Shown in pieces: positions 21,167-32,962 of a DNA stretch of 64,000 bases. A program made the position numbers and the translations under genes. Under the pieces are notes generated by a model, which saw only the letters and a list, made by a program, of their open reading frames with translations, made no database searches and had not been told where the DNA came from. Each line of letters starts with the position of its first letter. Within the stretch, counting starts at the first letter, position 1. Location: contig JAUTXW010002483.1 of NCBI GenBank assembly GCA_030620095.1, positions 1-64,000 of the forward strand, written 5' to 3'. This DNA is from Kuschelorhynchus macadamiae. Its lineage: Eukaryota > Arthropoda > Insecta > Coleoptera > Curculionidae.

Positions 21167-24100
21167 TTACAAATCTGCGAAATGACTTCCATTTGCATCG
21201 AGACATTTTTGACAATTGGTGACTGTTTTTCGTACAACCCTGGTAAGTGTATTTCGGTTAATATGTCTAAATATGTCCAGAACTCTTAGTCGTGTGGCCC
21301 CAGAGGTAGAAATCCAAGGGCGACAGGTCAGGGGATCTAGGAGGCCAAGATATTGGACCATTTAAAGAAATTATTCTTTCGTCAAAATGCTCTCTTAAGA
21401 AGTTCCTGACTTGAATGGTATTGTGAGCCGGACATCCGTCGTGTTGAAACCAAGTTCTTCTTAATTCATCTTCCGTTAGAATAGCTCGTAAGGCTGGTAC
21501 AACCTGGTTTCGCAAAAGCTCTAGGTACCTCTGCCCGTTTAGGTTGTAGTCAAACAAAAATGGTCCAATAAGTCGATTTCCTGAAATGATTAATAATTTA
21601 TAAATAGGTGCCCAACAGTCAAGGGCGGCAGGGACGGCTGGGTCGTACTAGAAACTATAAATTATAAAAGGAAACTTATCTTTATTAAAAAGTAGATATT
21701 TTCTTTCCAAAAATAACTATCGAAACATCCCCTAATGAATGAGCTTGTATACAATTGAAACCTATTCCGCTTTATTATGAAAAAGAAAAACATATTTAGT
21801 TAGCGGGAAGTAATAGCCGTAATAAATTATTTTGTTGGTATTGCATATTAATTTCGGAAATACTAAATCAATTTATTTCAGTGATATAATAATCTTAAAG
21901 AAGTACACTGTGCTTTAATAAAACATAAAATATCAAAAGAACAAACCCCTTGCGCTTTAAAATTTAAATTATTCAGAAATCCAGCTGAACGCCTTTTTAT
22001 AAATCATAATGAAAATCGCAAAATAATTCGACATTTGATTAATATGGTATTTTTTTCATAATGCAAGAACTAGGCTTCCCGGGTAATAATAAATCATTAA
22101 ATTCAGACAATCAAAATAATTTTAGAGAATTAGCTAAATCTGCAGAAAATTTAGATAAAGCATTAATAAATTTATAGAACAGTGTAAAGGTGTACTGTCG
22201 TGCGTTACGGTCAGACAAATTATCATGTTAGTAAATCTATATTTTTTTTAAGTAAACATATTTAGTATTTAATAATTTAAATATTTTATTGCTTACAGAC
22301 CTATATTGCGCGTATTAAATTTTTCTAGATTCAGTTAAGCTTGCGGTTGGACGTAAATAGGCTAATTATAATTATTGTGTATATTTAAGTTGTTATATCA
22401 CTATATTTCAGTATTTATTTGACGTTAAGGATGCATGAATTCTTACATTTCAGTGATATCATTTATTTAGTTTTTTTGGATACCTACGAATCTCCCTCGT
22501 ATTTGTATAAATTTGGCAGCCAATAGGCGACACGTTGTTCACCGCGTGGTGTAGACTAGTTTTTGGCTTTCCTTGTTCCTCTCAAGGCAGATTTAAAAAT
22601 GCGTTCTTGTCGTACACTCAATATTGCTTACTTTGTTGGCGAATAATTGCAATTGGGAAGATAACATAAAGATTAAAACTTATTTTCTTTAGTTATTTTT
22701 CTGTTAATTTTGGTTTGTTTATTTATATAGCTTATAATTAATTGAGTTAATTAAATTGCTCTAGTATATATTTAAGCAATAGTTTTTGTTTTCAATAAAA
22801 ATCATTTAAGACATACGTTTACTTTGGGGTTTTTATTTGCGCCGTCAGCCCAGCAAACCTGTGTTGAGATTTGGCTATCCTATGTTAAAAAAAGGGAACC
22901 TTTTTTTGAATTCTTGTTGTTCTGCTAAACGTATTGGTTTCACGTTTAGCAAGCCATTTTATCTTCAGAACTTTGTGCAAGTCGGAAGCCATTTTGACGG
23001 GTCAAACTCTTGAAACGTAATTTGTTAGTTTTTCCCAGAGTTACATCAGTCAGGTAATGCATTAAAATTTGTAATTACATTATTGGTTATTTAGATTAAT
23101 TTGTTCAAAATTTAAATGTGAATTTTTGTATTAAATTTTTATATTATATTACTGGATTTCGAGATCACGCCATGCCATGCTGACGCCTATTTTTTTCTCT
23201 TCCTTTCAGCTCTACACCGACTTGTCCTTTTGCCTTGCCTTTTATTTGCCTACAAACTAGTTTTTTTTAAAAAGACTTAAAATATAAATCTAAAATTTCA
23301 TATCATAATTTTGTCTTATCCATTTTGAATTCAGTACTTGGATTTCTGGATAATTTTTCATAGCTAGACGCCTAACTAGCCGCCTTTAGAACTAGCCACT
23401 AGTTGCTAGATAATTTTTTGTTGTCTACCACAACTATATATTTAGGCTTGCCTAAATTAAATATTGGATAGAATTCCGATCCCAATTGCATTTTAAATTC
23501 AATTTTGGTTCGGAGAAAATAAGGTCATCCCGGATATAATTCGTCATAAATCCTGTTCGAGAACCATTGAGGGAGAGGAGTAGGTAGGCGTTAAAAGAAC
23601 TGATGCAGCCTTGGGCCGTCCACAAAGGTCGTGGGTTCTCCACCACGTGGCGCAGCTATTAAGAGTTTTGGTGAGAAATTTCCATTTTTTTTATTGTCTA
23701 AAAATTTTTATTAGTTTATTTCATCCGAAAATTTGAGTAATTCATTATCTTAACAGTGTTTAAATTATTGGCCAATTAGGGTACATATAATTTAATATTA
23801 GTGACCGTAATTTTACAAATTATTTCACAAGAATTTTCCTTTTAATTATTGCTAATTATTTTTAAATTATTAAATAATTCACCTGCTACGTTGGATTTTG
23901 AACATTTGTCTTAGTGTAATTTAATTATTTTGTAATAAATTTGGTAACTTGTTGTTTAAATAGGTTTTTTATTTTGGTAAAGTACAGTTAATAATTTCGG
24001 AAGAAGGATTTTCCGCAAAGTCCGACTTATAACACGGCAGCACATTTATTTCTTTTTTTTATTGCGGATGGCGCCCTTTTAAAAATCTTACTTAAGCTCC

Positions 24101-24979
24101 GTGTTATAAGACGTGTCTTCTGAAAAGTATACTGTATGCATTAAATTATCGAAAAGGACAGAATGAATAATTAAATTAGTTAAAATAACCCCGCCTGTCA
24201 ACTCATGCTAGAGCCGGCAAAAGGAGCTGTCGTGCCTAGGGCCTTTTAAGAGGTTTGCCTAGTAAAATTATGTCCGTTAAAACACCCATACGTTACAACC
24301 CAATTCTATTTTGTAGGTTCTTTGAAACTACAATACAAAATGATTGAATAAAAATGTAATACAATATCAAAAAAGTAAGTTGACTGACTAGAGTAGAACG
24401 TTTCACTTTTTTTTTATTAGAGTATACTCTTTTAGTATCATTAAAGAACTAAACTTACTAGATTAACTTACCAATGATCCCACACCAAACGTTACTTCCA
24501 AATCTGATCTGTAGACGTCTCTCTGCCACTTCGCAAGGATTTTGCACAGCCCTATGATGACGGGTGTGCCTATTAAAGACTCCACAGTTCGTGAACCTGC
24601 TCTCATCGGACCACAAGACATGATTTACAAAATCAGGATTTTCATTACATCTCCTAGTATACCACTCACAGAACTGTAGTCGTCTTGGAAAATCAGTTTC
24701 CTTAAGTCCTTGTACTATCATGGGTTTGTATAGACGGTACTCATTCTTTTTTAAAACTCTCTGTACTGTTGATTTTGGCACATTAGTTTCCTGTTCTACA
24801 GTTCTTACCGATGCACTAGGGTTTTCGTTGATAGCTTGTAAAATGTTTCTGTCTCGATTTTCATTGTTATTATTGTATCCGCTTCTAGGTTGTTCGAAGG
24901 CATCATGGTTAATTAAATTAACTATGATTTTCCTGAATTGGGTTTTATGAGGCTGCCGTCGTTCGGGATACATCTCCAA
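21167..24979 (-). pseudogene. Mariner (DD41D) transposase split by a candidate intron
   Basis: Part 1 is 24979-24472: an HTH region (ENPSASVRTVEQETNVPKST), then HVLWSDESRFT and GSNVWCGIIG. The next bases are GTAAGT. The protein resumes at 21580, right after TTTCAG, with NRLIGPFLFDYNLNG, in frame and at the exact position expected in the family. Part 2 continues through WFQHDGCPAHN and SPDLSPLDFYLWG, shifts frame near 21300, and ends with TVTNCQKCLDANGSHF at about 21167. The gap of 2891 bp has GT-AG borders, so it is either a real intron or an insertion at that point. The N-terminus lacks an upstream ATG in frame (a stop precedes it), so the copy is probably inactive. Confidence 0.75.
21581..24471 (-). 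other. Candidate intron of the mariner transposase (2.9 kb)
   Basis: Flanked by GTAAGT and TTTCAG on the minus strand. The content is AT-rich with no recognised gene. A 12 bp inverted repeat, CTTATAACACGG, occurs at 24026-24037 and 24099-24110. It may contain further nested insertions. Confidence 0.5.
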
Positions 24980-25204
24980 ATACCTTGCTGAGGTAACATC
25001 GGCGTTTCAGTATGATTGAAAGTACAGAGCTAACATGTCAACCTTTTCTTCATTTGAATACGGAATGCCGGATATTTTCTATAGGTTTTGACAATTTATG
25101 TGTCAGATTTATGATTTTATTGTGATAAAAGCGTACCTACTACATATTAAAACACAGCTTTGATACTTTCAAATATTTAACTTAACGTCAAAGTTAAAAT
25201 CCAA

Positions 25205-25583
25205 TTTTGTTACAGATAAATCATGGCCTCCTTAGAAAAGCATTGAGAGCTAACATTACTTTAAATCTTGGCCTCCTTAGGAAAAACTGAAACCTAACTT
25301 TACGAAGTGTAATATTTCGATGACACTAAAATCTTTAAAGCACTTGTGAGATACCACTAGACAGGAAAGGCTCTTTCCAAAAATTAAAGTTCTGGATATA
25401 CTGAACAAAAACGAAATCCGCCATTTTCGGTTCGATATTTCCAAAAACAATTGATCGATCGTAAATCTGAAGCCCGATATCGAATGCAATAAGTTTCCTC
25501 TAAAACTTTCCCCATTTAACCTTTGCTGTAGGTATAATAGGAGCCGAGATCCCTGTATAGAGAAGCGAATCTGGGACACACTG
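25205..25583 (-). repeat. Right terminal inverted repeat of the mariner element
   Basis: Inverted copy of the left end. An internal motif AAGGAGGCCA occurs twice here and once in the left arm. Confidence 0.85.
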
Positions 25584-25585
25584 TA

Positions 25586-27232
25586 TATTTTAAATTTTGA
25601 ACTTAAACATATCTCAAGTGATTGCTTTTTAACGTTAAAAATATCTTACTTTAATCTTTCAGTGATGATTTAAATTTGCTAATAACAATTTAAAGCTTAC
25701 TAGTTCCACTTTAAGTGAGTCGAACTTCTTTTTCGAAACAAAACAATTTAAAGGTTCTTTCCTTAATTGGATGGTTTCTAGATTTGTTTATCAGATATAA
25801 CTTGTGATATAAACTGCATGTACTGCGTGTTTCCTCATATTAGGGCATGTCTAAACCTAAGAGAGTATTTAAGGTGTAGCTTCGAAAATATGATTTTTAA
25901 ACAATCCTATCAGACTATTTGGGTCGCTCGCAGCAGTAGAGACTTGTCTGCAGTAAGTGCATTAGAAACCTGTGCAATTATTAATAGCAAATGAATATTT
26001 GAATTTATTTTTTGTTACTTGTACATGATATTTACTGTGCGTGTATTTGTGACGTCTTGTAACTACCATAATTTAATAATTTCGCGACTTACATTTTCGA
26101 GGCGTGTGTAACGCCGTGGTGGAATTAGTATTTTATTTTTAAATTGTTGCTAAATTTGTTTAAACAAAATTTAATTGTTGCTAACAAGTTTGTAAAATTT
26201 TATTTACCATATTTGTTGATAATCAATGTCCCTTATTGTAAAATTCGTTTGATAGTAATTTCAGCTAAATTTTACTTTCCAGTTACAAGTGAACATTTAG
26301 ACTTTTTGCAAAAAATAAACAGCTGATTGCTACCAGACGAAGTGATTAGTCTATACGTTGTCCTTTAATAAATAAAAAGAATTATTTGCTAAGCTCCAGA
26401 AAGAAGTTATCTTTTCTAAAGTTTTCCATCAAAAACCAGAAAAAATAAAAAACCCAAAAAGATCCATTTGGACGTTTGTTAAAAAATTTCATATCCTTTT
26501 AAAACTAATATTTTGATTTAAACACAGAGCGATTGTAATGCATTTAGTGCTTTACATACGTTGATTAACTGCGAAGTTAACGACCTAAATAAAAGTCAGT
26601 GAAGTGCAAATAAACTTTCAAAATTGTTTAAATATATACTAAACTGTAGGTTCCTTGGAAGACTTTACGCCAAGCTTTCAGAAAATTGTATCTACCCGGC
26701 GTCCACGTTAACAGAAGTTGACCAAGTGGTTATGAATATGAATTAGTAACATTTATTTTAACAAAATAACTTACTTTCCACCGTAATACCTACCCGACGC
26801 TACTCTCAGAACTTGTTCCACAGTTGTGAAATTTGGTTAAAAAAAATAAAAAAAAATTACTAAACGCATATTTGGGCAGAGACCACCTTCAGGATCTGTT
26901 TTCCATTGAATATGTCTAAATTCACGCCCAGCAACTTTCCTTCTCCTTTAGAGTCCTTGGGAATCCCAATCTTTTTTGAAGCCGATATCCTTATGCCACC
27001 AGGCAACAGAGTAAATGGTGGCGGGATCTCGGCTAATCCGTCGGGGTTAGTCCTACTAAATAAATATCCTGCTCATAACAATCCCGTACCATTGAAAAAA
27101 ATAAAGCATGATAAGGATGTAACTAGTTTTAGTAACTGTAGTTATATAATAAGCTTTAATCCAATTTAATGACTTTCTGTCGAATGGAACTATAGAAAAT
27201 AAGTCTACAGGGCAAATAACTGAACAAACCCG
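25586..27232. other. Unassigned AT-rich region
   Basis: No gene or repeat recognised. An open frame at 26906-27169 (87 codons) has slightly higher GC than its surroundings but no known motif; it could be a remnant of the Penelope-like sequence that seems to follow it. Confidence 0.4.
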
Positions 27233-27285
27233 AGACGCCGTTGAAACCGACGTTTCAGTTGAGCTTTCTCACCTTTATCAGTGCA
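27233..27285 (-). ncRNA. Degenerate hammerhead-like motif (Penelope-type remnant)
   Basis: On the minus strand CTGATAA (27281-27275) is followed by a 4 bp stem TGAG/CTCA, then TGAAACGTC and later GGCGTC. The layout copies the hammerhead core CTGATGA-stem II-GAAA-stem III-GTC, with G replaced by A in the first box. It is probably not catalytic and marks a decayed Penelope-like end. Confidence 0.4.
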
Positions 27286-27616
27286 TAAAACTGTACCATT
27301 AAGAAAAACTAAGCCACTTAACTGAAATAATTTAAACAAAAAAATTAACACTTTTTTCTGGGTTCACAGGTGACCCAGAGGCTATCGACGGACCCAAGAA
27401 CTATCCTTATTCGACACATAACGGCTCTGTACTTAGTACGAATCAAGTTTCAAAAATACGAACTCTCGATTCTAATTCTCTAAATTTAAAAACTCAAAAT
27501 ATTCCGAACGTTTGGATTTTAAATCGTCCCACGTCAGAACATGGCATCCGTGCGGTAAAACCTATCAGAGAGGTGCTTTGTTCCGCGATATTCGTACTTC
27601 CCAACATAATAATATT

Positions 27617-27703
27617 CAAAATTTTACTCACCTAAATCGCCATAGTACAGAACAGAACCATTCGACCGAATGTACTATGGCGGTTTAGGTGAGTAAAATT
27701 TTG
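27617..27703. repeat. Near-perfect 33 bp inverted repeat
   Basis: Left arm 27617-27649 and right arm 27671-27703 are reverse complements with one mismatch (ATCG against CGGT in the middle); the spacer is 21 bp. No function assigned. Confidence 0.9.
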
Positions 27704-27796
27704 GAAATTGTGGTTTTGTGTGTATTATTGTCAAACATTAGAATGCATGAAATCCATAATAATCCTGAATAAAAAAGCACATTCATTCCTTTATAT

Positions 27797-30760
27797 TTAT
27801 TTATTTATTTATTTATTTCAACGGAAAATACATTTTTACACAAATGTATATATAATAAATTGTAATAATACATAAACATGATCTATAATAAACATTAAAC
27901 AAAATTTACAGTAAAACAAAATGAAGTGAAAGAAAAACATAGTAGAATCACATAGGTTGTTGAATATCACAGTAAAGGTAGGACAGGTAATCAACGTTTG
28001 AAGGCGGTTAAACTCATACCAAATTGATCCATACCCAAATTGTTGAATAATCGAGTTGTACGTGATATAGGGCTATAGTATCCATAATTTGTGCTGTGTG
28101 CCGGTACAAAGAATAAATTATTTTTCCTAGTTCTGCGCACAGTGTTAAACTTTACATCTTGTAGTTAGGTCAGCACACAGTCTTCGCTCCCTCAAAGTCT
28201 TAATATTAAATCTGGTCATTACAATACCATAATCGATGTAGTAATTAAGTTCATTGTAAACATTAATATTTGATTTAAATGCCAGCCAGCTTACGAAGGA
28301 ATCTTCGTTGAACACTCTCAAGAGCATCAATTTGGTATTGATAAAAAGGAGACCAGACTGTGGACGCATATTCAAGACCCGAACGCACTAGAGCACAATA
28401 TAGTAACTTTATTGAGGAAGGAGATAAATCTGCACCATATCTAGACAGAAAGCCCAACCTTTTGAATCCCTCCTGAACAATCCTATCAATATGACTTTTA
28501 AAGGTGAGCTGCGCATCGAATAAGACGCCCAGGTCTCGAACCTCCAAAACCGAATTCAACATAACTTCGTTCAGAAAATAACGATTAGCATTTCCCTTAC
28601 AGCGACCAAACCTGATGGAGAAACATTTATTAACATTTAAGGATAGGCCATTTTTTTCTGACCATAAATATAAACCATTCAGATCGGATTGTAAATTATC
28701 AATATCAGTTTGGTTATTGATACTTTTGTATAATTTCAGATCATCGGCAAACAGCACAAACTCAGAATAAGCCACTGCATCACCAATATCATTCACAAGT
28801 AAGTTAAAAAATAAAGGGCCACAGTGAGATCCCTGTGGTACCCCTGACAAAACTTGTGTCTGTTTAGACATGTAATTATGAATTTTTACACCCTGACTAC
28901 GACCCGACAAAAAACTCGATATCCATCTTATAGCAGATTCGCTAAAACCCAAACATTTCAGTTTATGTAGAAGTAGACTGTGGTTAACCTTGTCAAACGC
29001 CTTTGAGAAATCAGTGTAGATACTGTTTACATACACTTTTCTCTCAAAGGCGTTCAGCAAGTATTGTTCATAAGTAAGTAAATTAGCCACTGTTGACTTA
29101 CCCCGAGAAAAGCCATGTTGTTGCTTTATTATTAATTATTTACATTTCCAAGCTAATTGATCTGTAATAAGTTTATCGAAAAGTTTTGGAATAACAAATT
29201 GAATAGAAATACCACGATAGTTAGCAATGTCCTGTTTATTCCCCGATTTAAATATTGGTGTTAAAAAACTCGTTTTCCAATAATTTGGAAAACAACTTGA
29301 TTTTAGTGAAAGGTTAAAAATATGCTGTAATGGCTTGCTCAGAGCGTAGACACAGTTCTTTACTAAAGCAGATGGAATACCATCTGGTCCAGTGGAACAA
29401 CTTAGTTTTAAATTGCTAATTCCATTAAAGAGTTCAACTAAAGATACATTTAAACAATCAATATCAACTGTTCTTTTAGGTAAGTAATCTGGTAAATCAA
29501 GTTCACTTTCGATATAGGTTGTTGAGAAATGTTCGGCAAACAGATTGGCCATGTCAGCGCCATTCTCTGCTGACTCGTCTCCAAAAAACATTGAGTTGGG
29601 ATATGCTCCAGAATTACACGCGTCATGTACGTACTTCCAAAAAAATGATGGATTGTTAGAGATATTATCTTCCAGATGATTCAAGTGTTGAGTGTGCCTG
29701 AACAACTTTGCAACGTTCGCGTAGTACTGAAAACTCATTATAATGTGTCATCGAGTTACTTTTTTTAAATTGGCGATGGGCAATCTTTTTGTTTATTATT
29801 AGGTTGCGAAGTTCTCCAGAATACCACACAGGAAAATTTGAAGAACTGGATCGTCTCAGTGGAACAAACATATTCAATGCATTATACAGATAGTCATAAA
29901 AGACTTCAACAAGAGTATTTACATCATTACAGGTGAGCACAGAATCCCAGTCAATGCTATGAAGATAATCGTTGACTAACAAAAAAATTACAGTTTTTAA
30001 AATCATAATACATAACATCATATTTTAAGTTTATATTCTGTTTAAAACATGGTACTAAAAAGTGGTATGCTGAATGATGTCTACTTGTACCCAGCAGGCA
30101 ATCATCAGTTAATGAAACGAGAACCTCACAACTGCTACTACCAAATATTAAATCTAAAAAGGGATTGTTAACATTGGGGAACTGGTTAAACTGTATTAAA
30201 TTCAAATAGTTATAATTTGCACAAACAATATTAGCAGGCGAACCTGGAGGAGAGTCTACAGTTAGGTAATCATTGTTATTTCACACACATCACGGCAGAT
30301 TAAAATTCCCACAAATCACAAACTCACTGGTTGAATATTGATCAGCTCCAAAAGAGTCCTACAATGATTATCGTATGCTTCAGACTTGGAATCAGGTGGG
30401 ATGTATACTGATCCGCACACATACTTTGTACTGCCAAAAGAAAGATGTACGAAGACGTGCTCCACAGTTGAGGTTCTTACTGAAATTTCCCTTGGCTTCA
30501 GATCTTTACGTACTGCAATAAGTGTACCACCTCCTCGTTTTTTTGCGGAGGTGTTTTTTGTGTGGGTTTCTGTCACACCGAAAAACATCAAAGTCTTTAA
30601 AGCCCAATTCTGCATCACCATGTTTGCAAGACAACCAAGTCTCCACCAATATCACTAGGTCGTAGGCACATGCATTTACAGCCATCCCAAGCTCATACAG
30701 CTTAGTGCGAGCTCCACCTATATTCTGAAAGTAGCAATGGAGCTTTCCCACTTTCTTACC
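27797..30760 (-). mobile_element. Decayed CR1/Jockey-type non-LTR retrotransposon
   Basis: Minus strand. The 3' end is an (AAATA)n/(AAAT)n microsatellite tail (27797-27830) rather than poly(A), as in CR1/L2-type elements. The endonuclease and RT region is at 30751-28145. No ORF1 is visible, so the copy is 5'-truncated. A 3' UTR of about 350 bp separates the coding end from the tail. Confidence 0.75.
28145..30751 (-). pseudogene. Endonuclease-reverse transcriptase of the CR1/Jockey-type element
   Basis: Endonuclease start: CYFQNIGGARTKLYE and YDLVILVETWL at 30751-30600, then VYIPPDSK in another frame. The linker region spans 30205-29665. The RT begins at 29738 with STGPDGIPSALVKN and IFKSGNKQDIANYRGIS. 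The RT core is 29090-28275: YTDFSKAFDKVNH, SGVPQGSHCGPLFF, FADDLKLYKSI and VRDLGVLFDAQLTF, ending YQIDALESVQRRF. A C-terminal piece with SLRERR-like LRERRLCADL lies in a shifted frame at 28375-28145. At least five frame changes or stops separate these blocks, so it is dead. Confidence 0.82.
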
Positions 30761-30769
30761 ACACCTTAA

Positions 30770-31669
30770 TCGTTTTTTGAATTCCCATTTGATGTACCTT
30801 GATCTGCACTACCATGATTTGTTGAGTTAAATTTAGCTATATAGTGTTTTCCATTTTTGTACCTTATGACCAAATCTATATATATGAAGGGACGAATCGA
30901 ACCGAATAGTTGGTAACAGGCTTTACTTCGGAACTAACACACAGTTTATATATGCATATAGTTATTACAGGGAAAGTTTTGTTAATAGGGTGTTGCACTT
31001 TTTTGCTGAAACACGTGAATCTTTTTCATTATGGAACTTTTCTCATATCAAACTTCTCTTTTGAGAAGGCGGAATTTGTCACTATCATCACCAGATATTA
31101 ATACAATCATATTGAACATGTTGAATATGTCTAAGAATATATTTCTAGAGCCGTAACTCACGTTACAATTGTTGCAGCTTCAAGAGAGGATATTTGACGT
31201 GCACCTGTATTATGTCCAATATCCATCAAATCGGTATCTTCTGGTTGATTATAACTATTCCAGGTTTTATGCCTTTTTTTTATTTAATTACGTCCCTCTA
31301 ATAGGCTAGTTATTCAAATATTGCCTAAGAAAAATCCACTGCTAGATCATGTGACGCTATATTTACTTGATATAATTATGAACTTCGTGTTTCTAACTCG
31401 GTCCGACATCGAAAAAAAAATTGTACAAAAAATTCAAGATTTTAATAATTTAGTGATAAATAAACAAGACGCGTGGACTTCGTATTTAGGCATAGTGTTT
31501 AGTTAGACTGTCTAATTAACCCCTTTCTTATGATTTCTTAAAACCCTGGTAGTTTTGTCTATTAAAATTTATATCCTGTATTAAAAACTATGCGACTGTG
31601 ATCCCAGAAAATATTTTTATCACGAGCCGCCCCTGATTCTAATTGCCTCCACTACATAGAACGTTTTAC
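30770..31669. other. Unassigned AT-rich region
   Basis: No gene, repeat array or element recognised; short chance frames only. Confidence 0.4.
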
Positions 31670-32560
31670 GTTTTCCTCTAACACATTGCCTCCTATAATA
31701 GATCAGCAAGACGCCACTCATTTGATGAACATACAATATACAAAATGTTACATAGTCATGTTCAATTCGTACCAGTTTATCCCTATATCACATTTAATTT
31801 TTATGCAAAGCAAAAAAGTTAATTTTTTTAAATATTTTAGTAGGCCACCATTTTATTTTGCTTTCTTATATTCACACCAAAATGATACTAGTTTATTCCT
31901 ATGTAACACCAGATTTTTCTGCAGAATTTGAGGTAAATTGGATAATTAGTTTTTTCAATATTATTTTTTTTCGTTTCGTTAGGCCGCCATATTGGATTTT
32001 TACCAACCTAATGCCAGGTACATCCCCATATAACTTTTAATTTTACACTAAAATTTGAAAAATATGCTGCCAACTGACAAACATGGCACCGATAAAAAGA
32101 AAATTGGGCATCTAGGTACTCTATAATGTGAATATATATAAAAATCGTGTGAGTGAATGTTTTCACGATTACCAACATTTTATTTGGTTGCGATATTGAA
32201 CTAGTACCACAGATTAACTAGTTCAACTTTATACTACAATTAGTTATGGCACCTCACAATTTGAAATCAGTTCATTAAATATTTTGATGAAGGATTCCCC
32301 TTTCTTGTTTTGCTATATTGGATTTTAACCACCTAGTACTACCAGGTCATCCCCAAATGACCATTAATTTTTGAGCGTATAATTTGAAGTCAATCGGGTA
32401 AGTAGTTTTTTAGCTATGCCACAAATATCAGACACCCTACGGAATTGAAAATATATGTTTTTCAGCATCTAGGGTTCCTGAAAATATCTTAGAGGGTGAT
32501 TTTCTTTAATATGAAAAAAATATTTGTTTATATGTTTTCGACCAACCTCAACACCACAGA
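31670..32560 (+). repeat. Dispersed repeat family, tandem degenerate copies
   Basis: Recurring blocks (TAGGCCGCCATATTGGATTT near 31979, TTTTACCAACCTAATGCCAG near 31995, a related block at 32310-32360, and CATCTAGGGTTCCTGAAAAT at 32464) reappear at 34740-35095 and 62800-63945. No coding capacity is seen. This is a non-autonomous element family, with several copies or partial copies in a row here. Confidence 0.65.
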
Positions 32561-32890
32561 ATTATTGCTTCTTAGTTGGTGAAGAACTTAATAAACAAAG
32601 CAACACAAGTTGCTATAAATAAATGTAAACAACAAACAAACTATTATCAGCAATAAAAGACGAATATTTTAATCTTTTTAAATGCCTATATTACATGAAA
32701 ATATGAGTAATAAAAAAAAAATTCTTATATTTTACAATCCGCATCAATATTTTACTAAAACAAAATTTTCTTAAAACGAGTAGAAGTAAAAATAGAATTT
32801 ATTATTTCCGTCAATACATTCGAATTCTGATTTCGATTATTTTATATACACTCAAAACTTCATTTAAACAGTAACTAATTTTAAATATAA

Positions 32891-32896
32891 TTTATT
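32891..32896 (-). terminator. Poly(A) signal of the POLDIP3-like gene
   Basis: AATAAA on the minus strand, 67 bp after the TAG stop at 32965-32963. Confidence 0.55.
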
Positions 32897-32962
32897 TAAT
32901 ATAAATGTTACCCTCGAGAAAGAGGTACTTATACTTTAGATGCTTCACCTTGAAGCCGGCTA

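Larger units (their letters stand above)
20554..25585 (-). mobile_element. Tc1/mariner element with long inverted repeats (DD41D-type)
   Basis: A 5.0 kb DNA transposon. Both ends carry TGTCCCAGATTCGCTTCTCT preceded by CAGTG- or GAGTC-, bounded by TA dinucleotides at 20554-20555 and 25584-25585, the expected Tc1/mariner target. The inverted repeats run for several hundred bases (20556 to about 21050 and 25205-25583). The transposase lies between them on the minus strand. The three catalytic Asp are in HVLWSDES, WFQHDGC and SPLDFYLWG; 41 residues lie between the second and third, the spacing of the rosa/DD41D group. Confidence 0.85.
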
